Part shown: piece by piece, positions 7,863-16,682 of the stretch
How positions within the stretch are numbered: position 1 is the first letter of the stretch
Layout of the letters: every line of letters starts with the position of its first letter
Made by a program: the position numbers and the translations under genes
Assembly (NCBI RefSeq): GCF_900091605.1
Contig: NZ_FMCQ01000009.1
Coordinates: forward strand, 284,343-348,342
Length of the DNA stretch: 64,000 bases
Direction of reading: 5' to 3'
DNA from: Micromonospora tulbaghiae
Lineage (GTDB): Bacteria > Actinomycetota > Actinomycetes > Mycobacteriales > Micromonosporaceae
Notes under the pieces: model-generated
What the model was told of the DNA's origin: nothing
Database searches by the model: none
Seen by the model: only the letters and a program-made list of their open reading frames with translations

Positions 7863-7898
7863 CGCGGAAGGGCAGCCCGGGCGGGCTGCCCTTCCGCG
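7863..7898 (-). terminator. strong GC hairpin terminator
   Basis: A perfect 17-bp stem (7863-7879 pairs with 7882-7898) with a 2-nt loop lies between the TPR stop (7906) and the Smr start (7846), both on the minus strand. No T run follows, as is common in actinomycetes. It most likely ends the TPR transcript. Confidence 0.8.
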
Positions 7899-7905
7899 GG
7901 ATCAG

Positions 7906-8268
7906 TCAACGACCGACCTTGCCCTCCACCCGTCGCAGCGCGGTGGCGTAGTCGGTGTTCGTCGAGTGCATCGCGGCCGCGATGCGCAGGTGCCGCAGCG
8001 CGTCCACCGGCCGGTTCATCCGCTCCAGCGTGCGGCCGAGCACGTGGTGCGCGTAGTGGTCGCTCGGGTCGCGGTCGACCAGCGCGCGCAGCTGCTCCTC
8101 GGCCCGGTTGAGCTGGGCCGACTGGAAGTAGGCGCGGGCCAGCAGCTGCCGGACCGAGGAGTTGTCCGGCTCCGCCTCGATGATCGGTTCGAGCAGCCGG
8201 GCCGCTCCGGTCGGGTCACCCGCTTCGAAGAACATGGTCGCCCGCCGGTACTCCGCCAGAAGATCCAC
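7906..8268 (-). CDS. tetratricopeptide repeat protein
   Basis: A 120-residue all-helical protein with three TPR units. Recognisable repeat cores are GDPTGAARLLEPIIEAEPDN, LARAYFQSAQLNRAEEQLRA and LGRTLERMNRPVDALRHLRI, each with the A/G-x-x-x-A and P-x-x pattern. It is a protein-interaction scaffold; no partner can be named. GTG at 8268 is preferred because GAGGAGG sits 8 nt upstream; the GTG at 8277 lies inside that ribosome-binding site. It is transcribed toward the terminator at 7863. Confidence 0.85.
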   Translation of the reverse strand: MDLLAEYRRATMFFEAGDPTGAARLLEPIIEAEPDNSSVRQLLARAYFQSAQLNRAEEQLRALVDRDPSDHYAHHVLGRTLERMNRPVDALRHLRIAAAMHSTNTDYATALRRVEGKVGR

Positions 8269-8356
8269 TCGACCCACCTCCTCGTGTCACGCCAGGCCCT
8301 TGGTCCCGACGCTGGCACAACACCGGCGGAACCGCGAGTGTTCCTGCCGTCGAAGA

Positions 8357-9127
8357 TCAGGTGGTCGGGTCGTACCGGCCCCCGATCAGGTCCCAGGCCC
8401 GGACACCACCGACGATTCCGGCCGTGTTCGGGACGATCACCACGTCGTCGCCCATCCGGGCCACCTGCTCGGGCCGGATCAGCCGGGAGTTGCCGCCGCC
8501 GAGATACAGCCGGTCCCAGCGGAACACCGGCCGCAGGCCGTCCACCACCTGCCGGATCCGCCGGGACCAGAACGCGTCGCCGAGGCGCCGCCGTTCCGGC
8601 TCCCCCACGTACGTGTCGTAGGTGGTGTTCCACCGCACCGGCGCGTGCGACAACTCCAGGTGGGGTGCCAGCACCCCACCGTCGAACAGCGCGCTGCCCA
8701 GCCCGGTGCCGAGCGTCAGCACCAGCTCGCAGCCGGTCCCGGCGACCACGCCCGCGCCGTGCACCTCGGCGTCGTTGAGCACCAGCGCCGGTACGCCGAA
8801 CGCCTCGGACAGCGCGGTGCGCGCGTCGTACCCGGACCACTCGGCCACCAGGTCCGGGTCGACGCGGCTGCGCGGCCCGGAACGGGTCACGTAGTGCGGC
8901 GTGGCCACCACGACGCCGTGCCGGATCATGCCGGGCATGCCGACGGTGAGCCGGTCCGCCGTGGGCAGGCGGGCGCCGAGATCCAGCAGCGTCTTGACGA
9001 ACAGGGACGGCGGCAACGGGTACGGCGTGGGCACGCGCAGCGGCCGGGCGCGCATGGTCCCGGCGGCGTCCAGCACCGAGGCCTTGATCCCGCCGCCCCC
9101 GCAGTCGATCGCCAGTGTGGTCACCAC
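8357..9127 (-). CDS. ROK-family sugar kinase, polyphosphate-glucokinase-like
   Basis: This 256-residue kinase of the ASKHA fold has the phosphate-1 loop AIDCGGGGIKASVLD, catalytic LVLNDAEVHG and phosphate-2 motif LTLGTGLGSALFDGG, with a C-terminal YLGGGNSRLI and VPNTAGIVGG. The short length, no ROK zinc CxCGxxGC motif, and the NTAGIVG ending resemble actinobacterial polyphosphate glucokinases, so glucose phosphorylation with polyP or ATP is likely. The E/H of the usual ELGH segment reads LELSHAPV, so the substrate site diverges from canonical glucokinase. It is divergent from the ABC-F gene. Confidence 0.82.
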   Translation of the reverse strand: MVTTLAIDCGGGGIKASVLDAAGTMRARPLRVPTPYPLPPSLFVKTLLDLGARLPTADRLTVGMPGMIRHGVVVATPHYVTRSGPRSRVDPDLVAEWSGYDARTALSEAFGVPALVLNDAEVHGAGVVAGTGCELVLTLGTGLGSALFDGGVLAPHLELSHAPVRWNTTYDTYVGEPERRRLGDAFWSRRIRQVVDGLRPVFRWDRLYLGGGNSRLIRPEQVARMGDDVVIVPNTAGIVGGVRAWDLIGGRYDPTT

Positions 9128-9212
9128 GGCTGTGAGTCTCCCTCACACCGGTGCCGCCGCAAGCGCGGGTCGCGGTAATCCGGATGCGCCCGCCGGTAGG
9201 CTCGGTTCCCTG

Positions 9213-10850
<1,638 letters not shown>

Positions 10851-10888
10851 TCCGTGCCGACGGGCGCGCGCGGGTCCACAATGAGCGC

Positions 10889-11206
10889 ATGCTCAAGTGG
10901 GAGTACGCGCTGCTGGTCCGCCGCCGCCAACCCGCCGCGACCGACCTCGGGTTCGAGGTCCTCTTCATCTGGTACGGCCCGGACGGCTCCATGATCGACG
11001 TGACGCCGTACGGCGACACCGCGCTGGCCCATCTGAACCGGGCCGGTGACCAGGGCTGGGAACTGGTCGCGATGAGCGAGGACCCGTCGCTGCCGGGCAA
11101 CAACGAGTTGCACCGCTACCACCTCAAGCGCCCGAAGGCAGCGGCCGCCCAGCCCCGCCAGCGCATGCGAAGCTCCCGCACAGTCCGCCGAACCCTCTCC
11201 CCCTGA
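10889..11206 (+). CDS. DUF4177-like small protein
   Basis: A 105-residue protein starting MLKWEYALLVRR and carrying ALAHLNRAGDQGWELVAMSE, the G-W-E-L-V signature of small DUF4177-type proteins, followed by a basic, low-complexity tail (AAAAQPRQRMRSSRTVRRT). Function is unknown in the family. The ATG at 10889 lies 6 nt after CACAAT, so it may be leaderless or have a very short leader. It is 38 bp downstream of the ABC-F stop. A repeat-rich gap follows. Confidence 0.75.
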   Translation: MLKWEYALLVRRRQPAATDLGFEVLFIWYGPDGSMIDVTPYGDTALAHLNRAGDQGWELVAMSEDPSLPGNNELHRYHLKRPKAAAAQPRQRMRSSRTVRRTLSP

Positions 11207-11266
11207 CCCTGCCCCCTCCCTCCCGCCCGCACTCCCTCCCGCCCCGCGCACAACCCGCCCTGCGGC

Positions 11267-11327
11267 GTCGATCAAGGAGTTCGCGTCGGCTTCGCCCTCG
11301 AAACAGGACACAAACTCCTTGATCAAC
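11267..11327. repeat. inverted repeat, GATCAAGGAGTT family, copy 1
   Basis: GATCAAGGAGTT at 11270-11281 is perfectly inverted at 11313-11324. The match extends outward and inward to about 18-22 nt with two or three mismatches (the inner continuation on the second arm reads TGTGTC). The loop is about 25 nt. Two further copies lie within 250 bp. Confidence 0.82.
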
Positions 11328-11352
11328 GGGATGGGTCGTCCGGGTGCCCTCT

Positions 11353-11408
11353 CGCGCGATCAATGGGTTTGGGTCCATCCACGCCGGCACAAGATCCTTG
11401 ATCAACGG
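11353..11408. repeat. degenerate inverted repeat, GATCAAGGAGTT family, copy 2
   Basis: GATCAA near 11358 is paired with TTGATC near 11399-11404 and the arms continue imperfectly (GGGTTTGGGTC against GGCACAAGATCC). The outer residues CGTTGATCAAGG match copy 1. It looks like a decayed member of the same family. Confidence 0.55.
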
Positions 11409-11422
11409 CGCAGCTCGGGTCG

Positions 11423-11480
11423 CGGGAGATCTTGAAAGGAAAGTGCCCCTACGAGGGCCGGAACCTCCCAAGATCTCGGG
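11423..11480. repeat. inverted repeat, GAGATCTTG family, copy 1
   Basis: GAGATCTTG at 11426-11434 is inverted as CAAGATCTC at 11469-11477. The centre (AAAGTGCCCC...GGGCCGGAAC) is itself partly self-complementary. The same layout and centre recur at 55536-55587, 44 kb away, so this is a dispersed element rather than a chance hairpin. Confidence 0.75.
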
Positions 11481-11486
11481 CGCGCC

Positions 11487-11551
11487 CCGGTGATCAAGGA
11501 GTTTGCGTCTCCGGGGGCGCCTTCTGCTGACACAAACTCCTTGATCACCGG
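11487..11551. repeat. inverted repeat, GATCAAGGAGTT family, copy 3 (best copy)
   Basis: Arms 11487-11509 and 11529-11551 match at 22 of 23 positions around a 19-nt loop. The core is TGATCAAGGAGTTTG, the same as copy 1. The near-perfect arms and short loop would form a very stable cruciform or RNA hairpin. Confidence 0.88.
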
Positions 11552-11802
11552 CGACAAGCGGAGGCGGCCGGGCCGACGAAGGGCGAGGGCGGGTCGGACG
11601 GGGCCGACCGAAGGGCTGGGGGGCGGCCGGGCGGGCAGGGCCGGGCGCGGGGCGCAGCCAGCGCGGCGGGACGAGGGCGGGGCCCGGCTGGGGCGGCGGG
11701 ACGAGGGCGGGGCGCGGTTGGGCAGCGGCCGGGGACGGAGGAGGACGGGCGGGTGGGGCATATGGGGGTGAAAAGGGGGTAACGGGCCGCCGGAGGTGGC
11801 GC

Positions 11803-12528
11803 ATGGTGGCGATGGGGCAGACCGCGCTCTCGGGTGAGCGACTCCGGCAGACCGACGGCTTCCTCGCCGAGGCGTGGGCCGACATGGTCCGGCACGACGA
11901 GCGGCTGCGCGGAACGGCCGTCGAGGTGCGCTTCGACCGGGGAGTCGCGCACCTCACCGGTGAGGTCGCCGACCCGGGACAGCTACGGCTGGTACGGAAG
12001 CTGATCGGCCGGCTGTCCGGCGTACTCGGGGTCTGGTGCCGGGTCGCCGTGGCCGGGCGGGCACCGGTGGTGGTCGACCTGGGCTGCGGGGCGACCAAGC
12101 AGTGGCCGGGCAACCTGGGGCTGGACATCTATCCGGCGCCGGGGGTGAATGCGGTCGCCAACCTCGCCGGATCGTTGCCGCTGCGGGACGACTCGGTGGA
12201 CGTGTTCTTCGCGGTGCACATCGTCGAGCACCTGATCGACTTCCTGCCGCTGTTCGACGAGTGCCACCGGGTGCTGCGGCCGGGCGGGGTGCTGCACGTG
12301 ATGAGCCCGTGGTGGCGGCACGTCAACGCGGTGGCCGACCCGACTCACGTACGTCTGCTGGACGTGCAGACGTTCAAGGGAATCTGCGGTCAGCGCCCAC
12401 CGGGTACGCCACGCTGGTATCCGCTGCACGTCGGCTGCGACGGCGCCTCGATCTTCGCCGACCTCACTCCGCTGCCCGCGGACGCCCCCGCCCCACCCTC
12501 CTCCCACTTGGCCCGCTTCTTCGACTGA
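11803..12528 (+). CDS. BON domain fused to SAM-dependent methyltransferase
   Basis: This 241-residue protein has two domains. Residues about 20-78 look like a BON domain (VEVRFDRGVAHLTGEVADPG and QLRLVRKLIGRLSGVLGVW), normally a membrane- or ligand-binding module. Residues about 85-240 are a class I methyltransferase: VVVDLGCGATKQWPGNLGLD (SAM motif I), SLPLRDDSVDVFFAVHIVEH and CHRVLRPGGVLHVMSPWWRH. The substrate is unknown. The ATG at 11803 has GGAGG 6 nt upstream; an internal ATG at 11812 is less well placed. It is a single gene, convergent with the LacI repressor, with an inverted repeat between the two stops. The domain pairing is unusual. Confidence 0.82.
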   Translation: MVAMGQTALSGERLRQTDGFLAEAWADMVRHDERLRGTAVEVRFDRGVAHLTGEVADPGQLRLVRKLIGRLSGVLGVWCRVAVAGRAPVVVDLGCGATKQWPGNLGLDIYPAPGVNAVANLAGSLPLRDDSVDVFFAVHIVEHLIDFLPLFDECHRVLRPGGVLHVMSPWWRHVNAVADPTHVRLLDVQTFKGICGQRPPGTPRWYPLHVGCDGASIFADLTPLPADAPAPPSSHLARFFD

Positions 12529-12565
12529 CCCGACCGAGCCGGACCCACCCCGGACCCACCCCGGC

Positions 12566-12620
12566 CATCATGAAGTTGGCGGCACTCAAGGAGATCGACA
12601 TCGCCGTCAACTTCATGATC
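12566..12620. repeat. intergenic inverted repeat, ATCATGAAGTTG family
   Basis: Arms 12566-12583 and 12603-12620 match at 16 of 18 positions (core ATCATGAAGTTG) around a 19-nt loop. It lies between the convergent stops of the BON-methyltransferase and LacI genes, so a two-way terminator role is possible. Loop length equals that of the 11487 element though the arm sequence differs. Confidence 0.82.
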
Positions 12621-12640
12621 GACGCAACGAAGAAGAGGGC

Positions 12641-13645
12641 CTAGAGGGGGGCGGACTCGCGCAGGGCCAGGTGGTGGGGGGCCACCAGCTCGCGGGGTGG
12701 GGAGTCGCGGTCGGGGCCGAGACGTCCGGCGAGCAGTTCGACCGCCAGGCGGGCGATGCGCTCCTTGTCGGGGGCGACTGTGGTCAGCGTCGGGATCGAG
12801 AAGCGGCCGTCCTCGATGTCGTCGAAGCCGGCCACCGCGACGTCCTCGGGCACGCGCAGGCCCATCTCGTGCAGGGCACGCAGCGCGCCGAGCGCGAGGG
12901 TGTCGTTGAAGCAGAAGACGGCGTCGGGGCGTACCCCGGAGGTGACCAGGTTGCGCACGGCGGCGGCGCCGTCCGCGCGGTGCCAGGCCGGCGCGGGCGC
13001 CACCAGGCGGTCGTCGTACGCGATGCCGGCCTCGGCCAGCGCGGCGGTGTAGCCGGCCAGGCGGAGCCGGGCGCTGGCGCCCTCGGGGGTGCGCTGGGAG
13101 CCGATCGCGGCGATCCGGCGGCGGCCGAGCCCGATCAGGTGGGCGGTGACCTCACGGGCGGCGGCCACGTTGTCGATCATGACGTGGTCGGCGGGGCCGT
13201 GGTCGACCCGCTCGCCCAGCAGCACCATGGGCAGGCCGGCCAGCGCGGCGAGGTCGTCGGCGGAGAGTGCGAGCGGGCTCAGGATCAGGCCGTCGATCAT
13301 GTGGTCGCCGATGCCGCTGGCGGCCTTGCGTTCCTGCTCGGAGCCGCCGCCGGTCTGGTCGATGAGTACGGTCCAGCCCTGGTCGGCGGCGGCGGTGACG
13401 ACGTGCCGGGCCAGCTCGGCGAAGTAGGGGATGTCCAGCTCGGGTACGGCCAGCGCGATCACACCCGTACGCCCCTTGCGCAGGTTGCGGGCCGACAGGT
13501 TGGGCCGGTAGTTCAGCGCGGCGATGGCCTCCTCGACCCGGGCCCGGGTGTCGGCGCGCACGTGCTGGTAGCCGTTCACGACGTTGGAGACGGTCTTCAC
13601 CGACACTCCGGCCCGCTCCGCGACGTCCTTGAGCCTGTGCCGCAC
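12641..13645 (-). CDS. LacI-family transcriptional repressor of the arabinoside locus
   Basis: This 334-residue repressor has an N-terminal LacI HTH (LKDVAERAGVSVKTVSNVVN), the hinge NLSARNLRKGRTG and a periplasmic-binding-protein-like sugar domain (residues 60-330) with IDQTGGGSEQERKA, FCFNDTLALGALRAL and VAVAGFDDIEDGRFSIPTLT. The GTG start at 13645 has GGAAGG 7-8 nt upstream. It is divergent from the GH51 arabinofuranosidase gene with about 150 bp between the starts. A perfect 12-bp palindrome in that gap is its likely operator, so it probably represses the glycosidase-transporter operon and is released by arabinose or an arabino-oligosaccharide. Confidence 0.9.
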   Translation of the reverse strand: MRHRLKDVAERAGVSVKTVSNVVNGYQHVRADTRARVEEAIAALNYRPNLSARNLRKGRTGVIALAVPELDIPYFAELARHVVTAAADQGWTVLIDQTGGGSEQERKAASGIGDHMIDGLILSPLALSADDLAALAGLPMVLLGERVDHGPADHVMIDNVAAAREVTAHLIGLGRRRIAAIGSQRTPEGASARLRLAGYTAALAEAGIAYDDRLVAPAPAWHRADGAAAVRNLVTSGVRPDAVFCFNDTLALGALRALHEMGLRVPEDVAVAGFDDIEDGRFSIPTLTTVAPDKERIARLAVELLAGRLGPDRDSPPRELVAPHHLALRESAPL

Positions 13646-13707
13646 TGCACTTCCTTCCGGTGAACGCTGGCCGCACTGTACCGCGTCACGACGACGTAAC
13701 GACCTCT

Positions 13708-13736
13708 TTACACGAGCGCTTACAACGTTGTAGAAA
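13708..13736 (+). promoter_or_regulatory. promoter with embedded LacI-type operator for the arabinofuranosidase operon
   Basis: TTTACA (13708-13713) and TAGAAA (13731-13736) are spaced by 17 bp, a plausible -35/-10 pair. The spacer contains TACAACGTTGTA (13721-13732), a perfect 12-bp palindrome with the central CG typical of LacI-family sites, overlapping the -10. Repressor bound here would block RNA polymerase. The site lies between the divergent LacI and GH51 genes. Confidence 0.7.
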
Positions 13737-13795
13737 CCAGTGAAAGCGGGGTGACCGCAGTCACCCGCAACAGCAGCGAGGGAGAGGTTGGCATC

Positions 13796-15307
13796 GTGCC
13801 GAACGCGCAGCTCACGATCGATCCGGCGTTCCGGGTCGCGCCGGCGGACCGCCGGATCTTCGGTTCCTTCGTCGAGCACATGGGGCGCTGCGTCTACGGC
13901 GGGGTGTACGAACCGGGGCATCCGAGCGCCGACCGGCGGGGTCTGCGGCGCGACGTGCTGGACCTGACCCGCGAGCTGGGTGTGTCGGTGGTCCGCTACC
14001 CGGGCGGCAACTTCGTCTCCAGCTACCGCTGGGAGGACGGCGTCGGCCCGGCCGGTGACCGCCCGCGCCGGCTCGACCTGGCCTGGAAGACGATCGAGAC
14101 GAACGAGTTCGGGCTGGACGAGTTCATGACCTGGGCGTCCGAGGCCGGGGTCGAGCCGATGATGGCTGTCAACCTCGGCACCCGCGGCGTCACCGAGGCG
14201 CTCGACCTGCTGGAGTACACCAACCACCCGGGCGGCACCCAGCTGTCCGACCTGCGCCGCAAGCACGGCGCCGAGCAGCCGTACGGGGTGCGGCTGTGGT
14301 GCCTCGGCAACGAGATGGACGGGCCGTGGCAGGTCGGGCACAAGACCGCCGACGAGTACGGCCGCCTCGCCGCCGAGACCGCCCGCGCGATGAAGATGAT
14401 CGACCCCTCGATCAGCCTGGTCGCCTGCGGCAGCTCCGGCCGGGGGATGCCCACGTTCGCCGCGTGGGAGGCGACGGTGCTGGAGCACACCTACGAACAC
14501 GTCGACTACATCTCCGCCCACACCTACTACGACCCCTCCGACGGCGACCGGGCCAGCCTGCTCGCCTCCGCCGTCGACATGGACGCCTTCATCACCGAGG
14601 TCGTCGCCACCGCCGACTACGTGGGCGCCAAGCTGCGGCAGAAGCGCAAGCTGAAGATCTCCTTCGACGAGTGGAACGTCTGGTACCAGTCCCGCCTCCA
14701 GTCCGACCTGGACCGGCGCGGCTGGGTCGAGGCGCCGGCGCTGATCGAGGACGACTACACGGCCGTCGACGCGGTGGTGGTGGGCGACCTGCTGATCACC
14801 CTGCTCCGGCACGCCGACCGTATCGGCGTGGCCTGCCAGGCGCAGCTCGCCAACGTGATCGCCCCGATCCGTACCCGCAACGGCGGCCCGGCGTGGCGGC
14901 AGAGCATCTTCCACCCGTTCGCGCTGACCGCCCGGTACGCCCGGGGCACAGTGCTGCGGACCGAACCCACCGGCCCGACCTACGAGACCCGGCGGTACGG
15001 CGACGTGCCCGCGCTGGACACCGTCGCCGTGCACGACGAGGAGACCGGCGAGCTGGCCGTCTTCGCGGTCAACCGCAGCTCGCAGGACGTCCCGCTCGAC
15101 CTGGACCTGCGCGGCCTGCCCGGCCTGCGGGCCGAGGCGCACACCACGGTGGCGGCCGGAACCGACCCGGACGCCACGAACACCGAAGCGGACCCGGAGC
15201 GGGTCACGCCCCGGGACCTCACCACTCCCACCGTCGACGGCGGCCGGGCCTCCGTGCTGCTGCCGGCCACCTCCTGGAACCTGCTGCGCTTCGTGCCGGC
15301 GCCGTGA
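13796..15307 (+). CDS. GH51 alpha-L-arabinofuranosidase
   Basis: This 503-residue cytoplasmic enzyme (no signal peptide) has the GH51 start FRVAPADRRIFGSFVEHMGR, the acid/base Glu in WCLGNEMDGPW (about residue 174) and the nucleophile Glu in ISFDEWNVWY (about residue 293). A C-terminal beta domain ends SWNLLRFVPAP. GH51 enzymes remove terminal L-arabinofuranose from arabinan or arabinoxylan fragments. The length is normal for the family. GTG at 13796 is preferred: GGGAGAGG lies 8 nt upstream; GTG at 13751 would add 15 unrelated residues. It is the first gene of the operon with the binding protein and two permeases, so imported arabino-oligosaccharides are probably cut inside the cell. Confidence 0.94.
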   Translation: MPNAQLTIDPAFRVAPADRRIFGSFVEHMGRCVYGGVYEPGHPSADRRGLRRDVLDLTRELGVSVVRYPGGNFVSSYRWEDGVGPAGDRPRRLDLAWKTIETNEFGLDEFMTWASEAGVEPMMAVNLGTRGVTEALDLLEYTNHPGGTQLSDLRRKHGAEQPYGVRLWCLGNEMDGPWQVGHKTADEYGRLAAETARAMKMIDPSISLVACGSSGRGMPTFAAWEATVLEHTYEHVDYISAHTYYDPSDGDRASLLASAVDMDAFITEVVATADYVGAKLRQKRKLKISFDEWNVWYQSRLQSDLDRRGWVEAPALIEDDYTAVDAVVVGDLLITLLRHADRIGVACQAQLANVIAPIRTRNGGPAWRQSIFHPFALTARYARGTVLRTEPTGPTYETRRYGDVPALDTVAVHDEETGELAVFAVNRSSQDVPLDLDLRGLPGLRAEAHTTVAAGTDPDATNTEADPERVTPRDLTTPTVDGGRASVLLPATSWNLLRFVPAP

Positions 15308-15344
15308 CCAGGCAATACTCCATCCCGTCCCCCAAGGAGTACCC

Positions 15345-16676
15345 ATGATCCAGAACGAGATGAGCCGGCGACGCCTGCTCGGCCTCGGCCTCGGGCTCGG
15401 CGCGGCGGCCACGCTGACGCTCAGCGGCTGCGGCGGCGGCAGCAGCTCCGACAGTTCCGGCGCGTCCGGCAACGGCGGCAAGGACTACACCGGTCCGAAG
15501 GTGGACCTGAAGCTGTGGAACGGCTTCACCGGCGGCGACGGTGACATCTTCAAGGCGCTCGTCCAGCAGTTCAACGGCGAGCACCAGAACATCGCGGTCA
15601 GCGTGATCACGTACCAGTGGGAGGACTACTACAGCAAGCTTCCCGGCGCGGTCTCCAGCGGCAACGGCCCGGACATCGCTGTCATGCACATGGACCAGCT
15701 CGCCACGTTCGCCGCCCGCGGCACGATCAGCGAACTGGACGACGTGGCGAAGACCCTGGAGCTGAGCGAGGGCGACTTCGCCCCGACCGTCTGGAAGGGC
15801 GGCCTCTACAACGACAAGCGGTACGGCATCCCGCTGGACATGCACCCGCTGGGCTTCTACTACAACAAGGCGGTCATGCAGAAGGCCGGCCTCGATCCGG
15901 AGAAGCCGCCGACCAACCGGGACGAGTACACCGCGGCGCTGACCGAGCTGAAGAAGGCGGGCGTGCAGGGCTTCTGGGTCAGCCCGTTCCAGTTCACCGG
16001 CGGTATGACCTTCTACAGCCTGCTGCACCAGTGGGGCGGCACGCTCTTCGACGCCGAGGTGGCGAAGGCGACGTTCAACTCCGACCCGGCGGTCGAGGCG
16101 TGCACCTGGCTGGTCGACCTGATCAAGCAGGGCCACTCCCCGGCGAACGTCGGCCAGGACGCCGACTACCTGGCCTTCAAGAGCGGCAAGAACGCGTTCA
16201 CCTGGAACGGCATCTGGCAGATCAACGACCTGAAGAAGAGCCCGAACGTGCAGTGGGGCGTGGCGCCGCTGCCGCAGATCGGCAGCCAGAAGGCCGCCTG
16301 GGCGAACTCGCACAACTTCACCATCGTCAAGCAGCGCTCGGCGAACGCGAACAAGACGGCCGGCGCGAAGGTCTTCATCAACTGGCTGAGCCAGCACTCG
16401 CTGGACTGGGCCAAGGGCGGCCAGGTGCCGGCCCGCAAGGCGGTCCGCGAGAGCAGCGAGTTCAAGGGCCTCACCGAGGTCAACGCGCTCGCACCGGAGC
16501 TGGAGTACGCCGCGTTCCCGCCCGCCGCGCCGGGCCTGGGCGAGGTCATGCTGACCTTCTACAGCGCGTTCAACGAGGCGGCGCTGGGCAAGAAGTCGCC
16601 GAAGCAGGCGCTCGACGACGGCGTGACCAAGGCGAACAAGCAGCTCGAGGACAACCGCAAGAAGTACGGGAACTGA
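15345..16676 (+). CDS. sugar ABC transporter substrate-binding lipoprotein
   Basis: This 443-residue secreted lipoprotein has twin-arginine-like residues MSRRRLLGLGLGLG, the lipobox LTLSGC, then a Gly/Ser linker. The mature part is a type-I extracellular solute-binding protein of the maltose/oligosaccharide class (VDLKLWNGFTGGDGDIFKAL, DIAVMHMDQLATFAARG, GIPLDMHPLGFYYNKAVM). Placed directly after the GH51 gene and before two permeases, it most likely binds arabinose-containing oligosaccharides. AAGGAG precedes the ATG by 5-6 nt. The Arg pair suggests possible Tat export, but the lipobox is the stronger signal. Confidence 0.94.
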   Translation: MIQNEMSRRRLLGLGLGLGAAATLTLSGCGGGSSSDSSGASGNGGKDYTGPKVDLKLWNGFTGGDGDIFKALVQQFNGEHQNIAVSVITYQWEDYYSKLPGAVSSGNGPDIAVMHMDQLATFAARGTISELDDVAKTLELSEGDFAPTVWKGGLYNDKRYGIPLDMHPLGFYYNKAVMQKAGLDPEKPPTNRDEYTAALTELKKAGVQGFWVSPFQFTGGMTFYSLLHQWGGTLFDAEVAKATFNSDPAVEACTWLVDLIKQGHSPANVGQDADYLAFKSGKNAFTWNGIWQINDLKKSPNVQWGVAPLPQIGSQKAAWANSHNFTIVKQRSANANKTAGAKVFINWLSQHSLDWAKGGQVPARKAVRESSEFKGLTEVNALAPELEYAAFPPAAPGLGEVMLTFYSAFNEAALGKKSPKQALDDGVTKANKQLEDNRKKYGN

Positions 16677-16682
16677 TCCGCC

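Larger units (their letters stand above)
11207..11802. other. 596-bp gene-free gap with clustered inverted repeats and a purine/pyrimidine-biased tract
   Basis: No credible gene is seen on either strand. The left half (11267-11551) holds four inverted-repeat units, listed separately. The right half (about 11560-11760) is strongly biased on this strand to G and purines (runs of ggcgggacgagggcggg type, with a 30-35 bp imperfect tandem unit near 11660-11720). Open frames through it give only Arg/Gly/Pro low-complexity peptides. The gap ends at the ribosome-binding site GGAGG of the BON-methyltransferase gene (11792-11796). Confidence 0.75.

Noticed and set aside
11267..11551. CRISPR array
   Set aside because: The repeats are inverted pairs rather than regularly spaced direct repeats, and no cas genes are present.
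11560..11790. Coding sequence in the G-rich tract before the BON-methyltransferase
   Set aside because: All frames give Arg/Gly/Pro low complexity and no start or ribosome-binding site.
13751..13795. Earlier GTG start of the GH51 gene at 13751
   Set aside because: It lacks a ribosome-binding site and adds 15 residues without homology; GTG 13796 has GGGAGAGG at proper distance.
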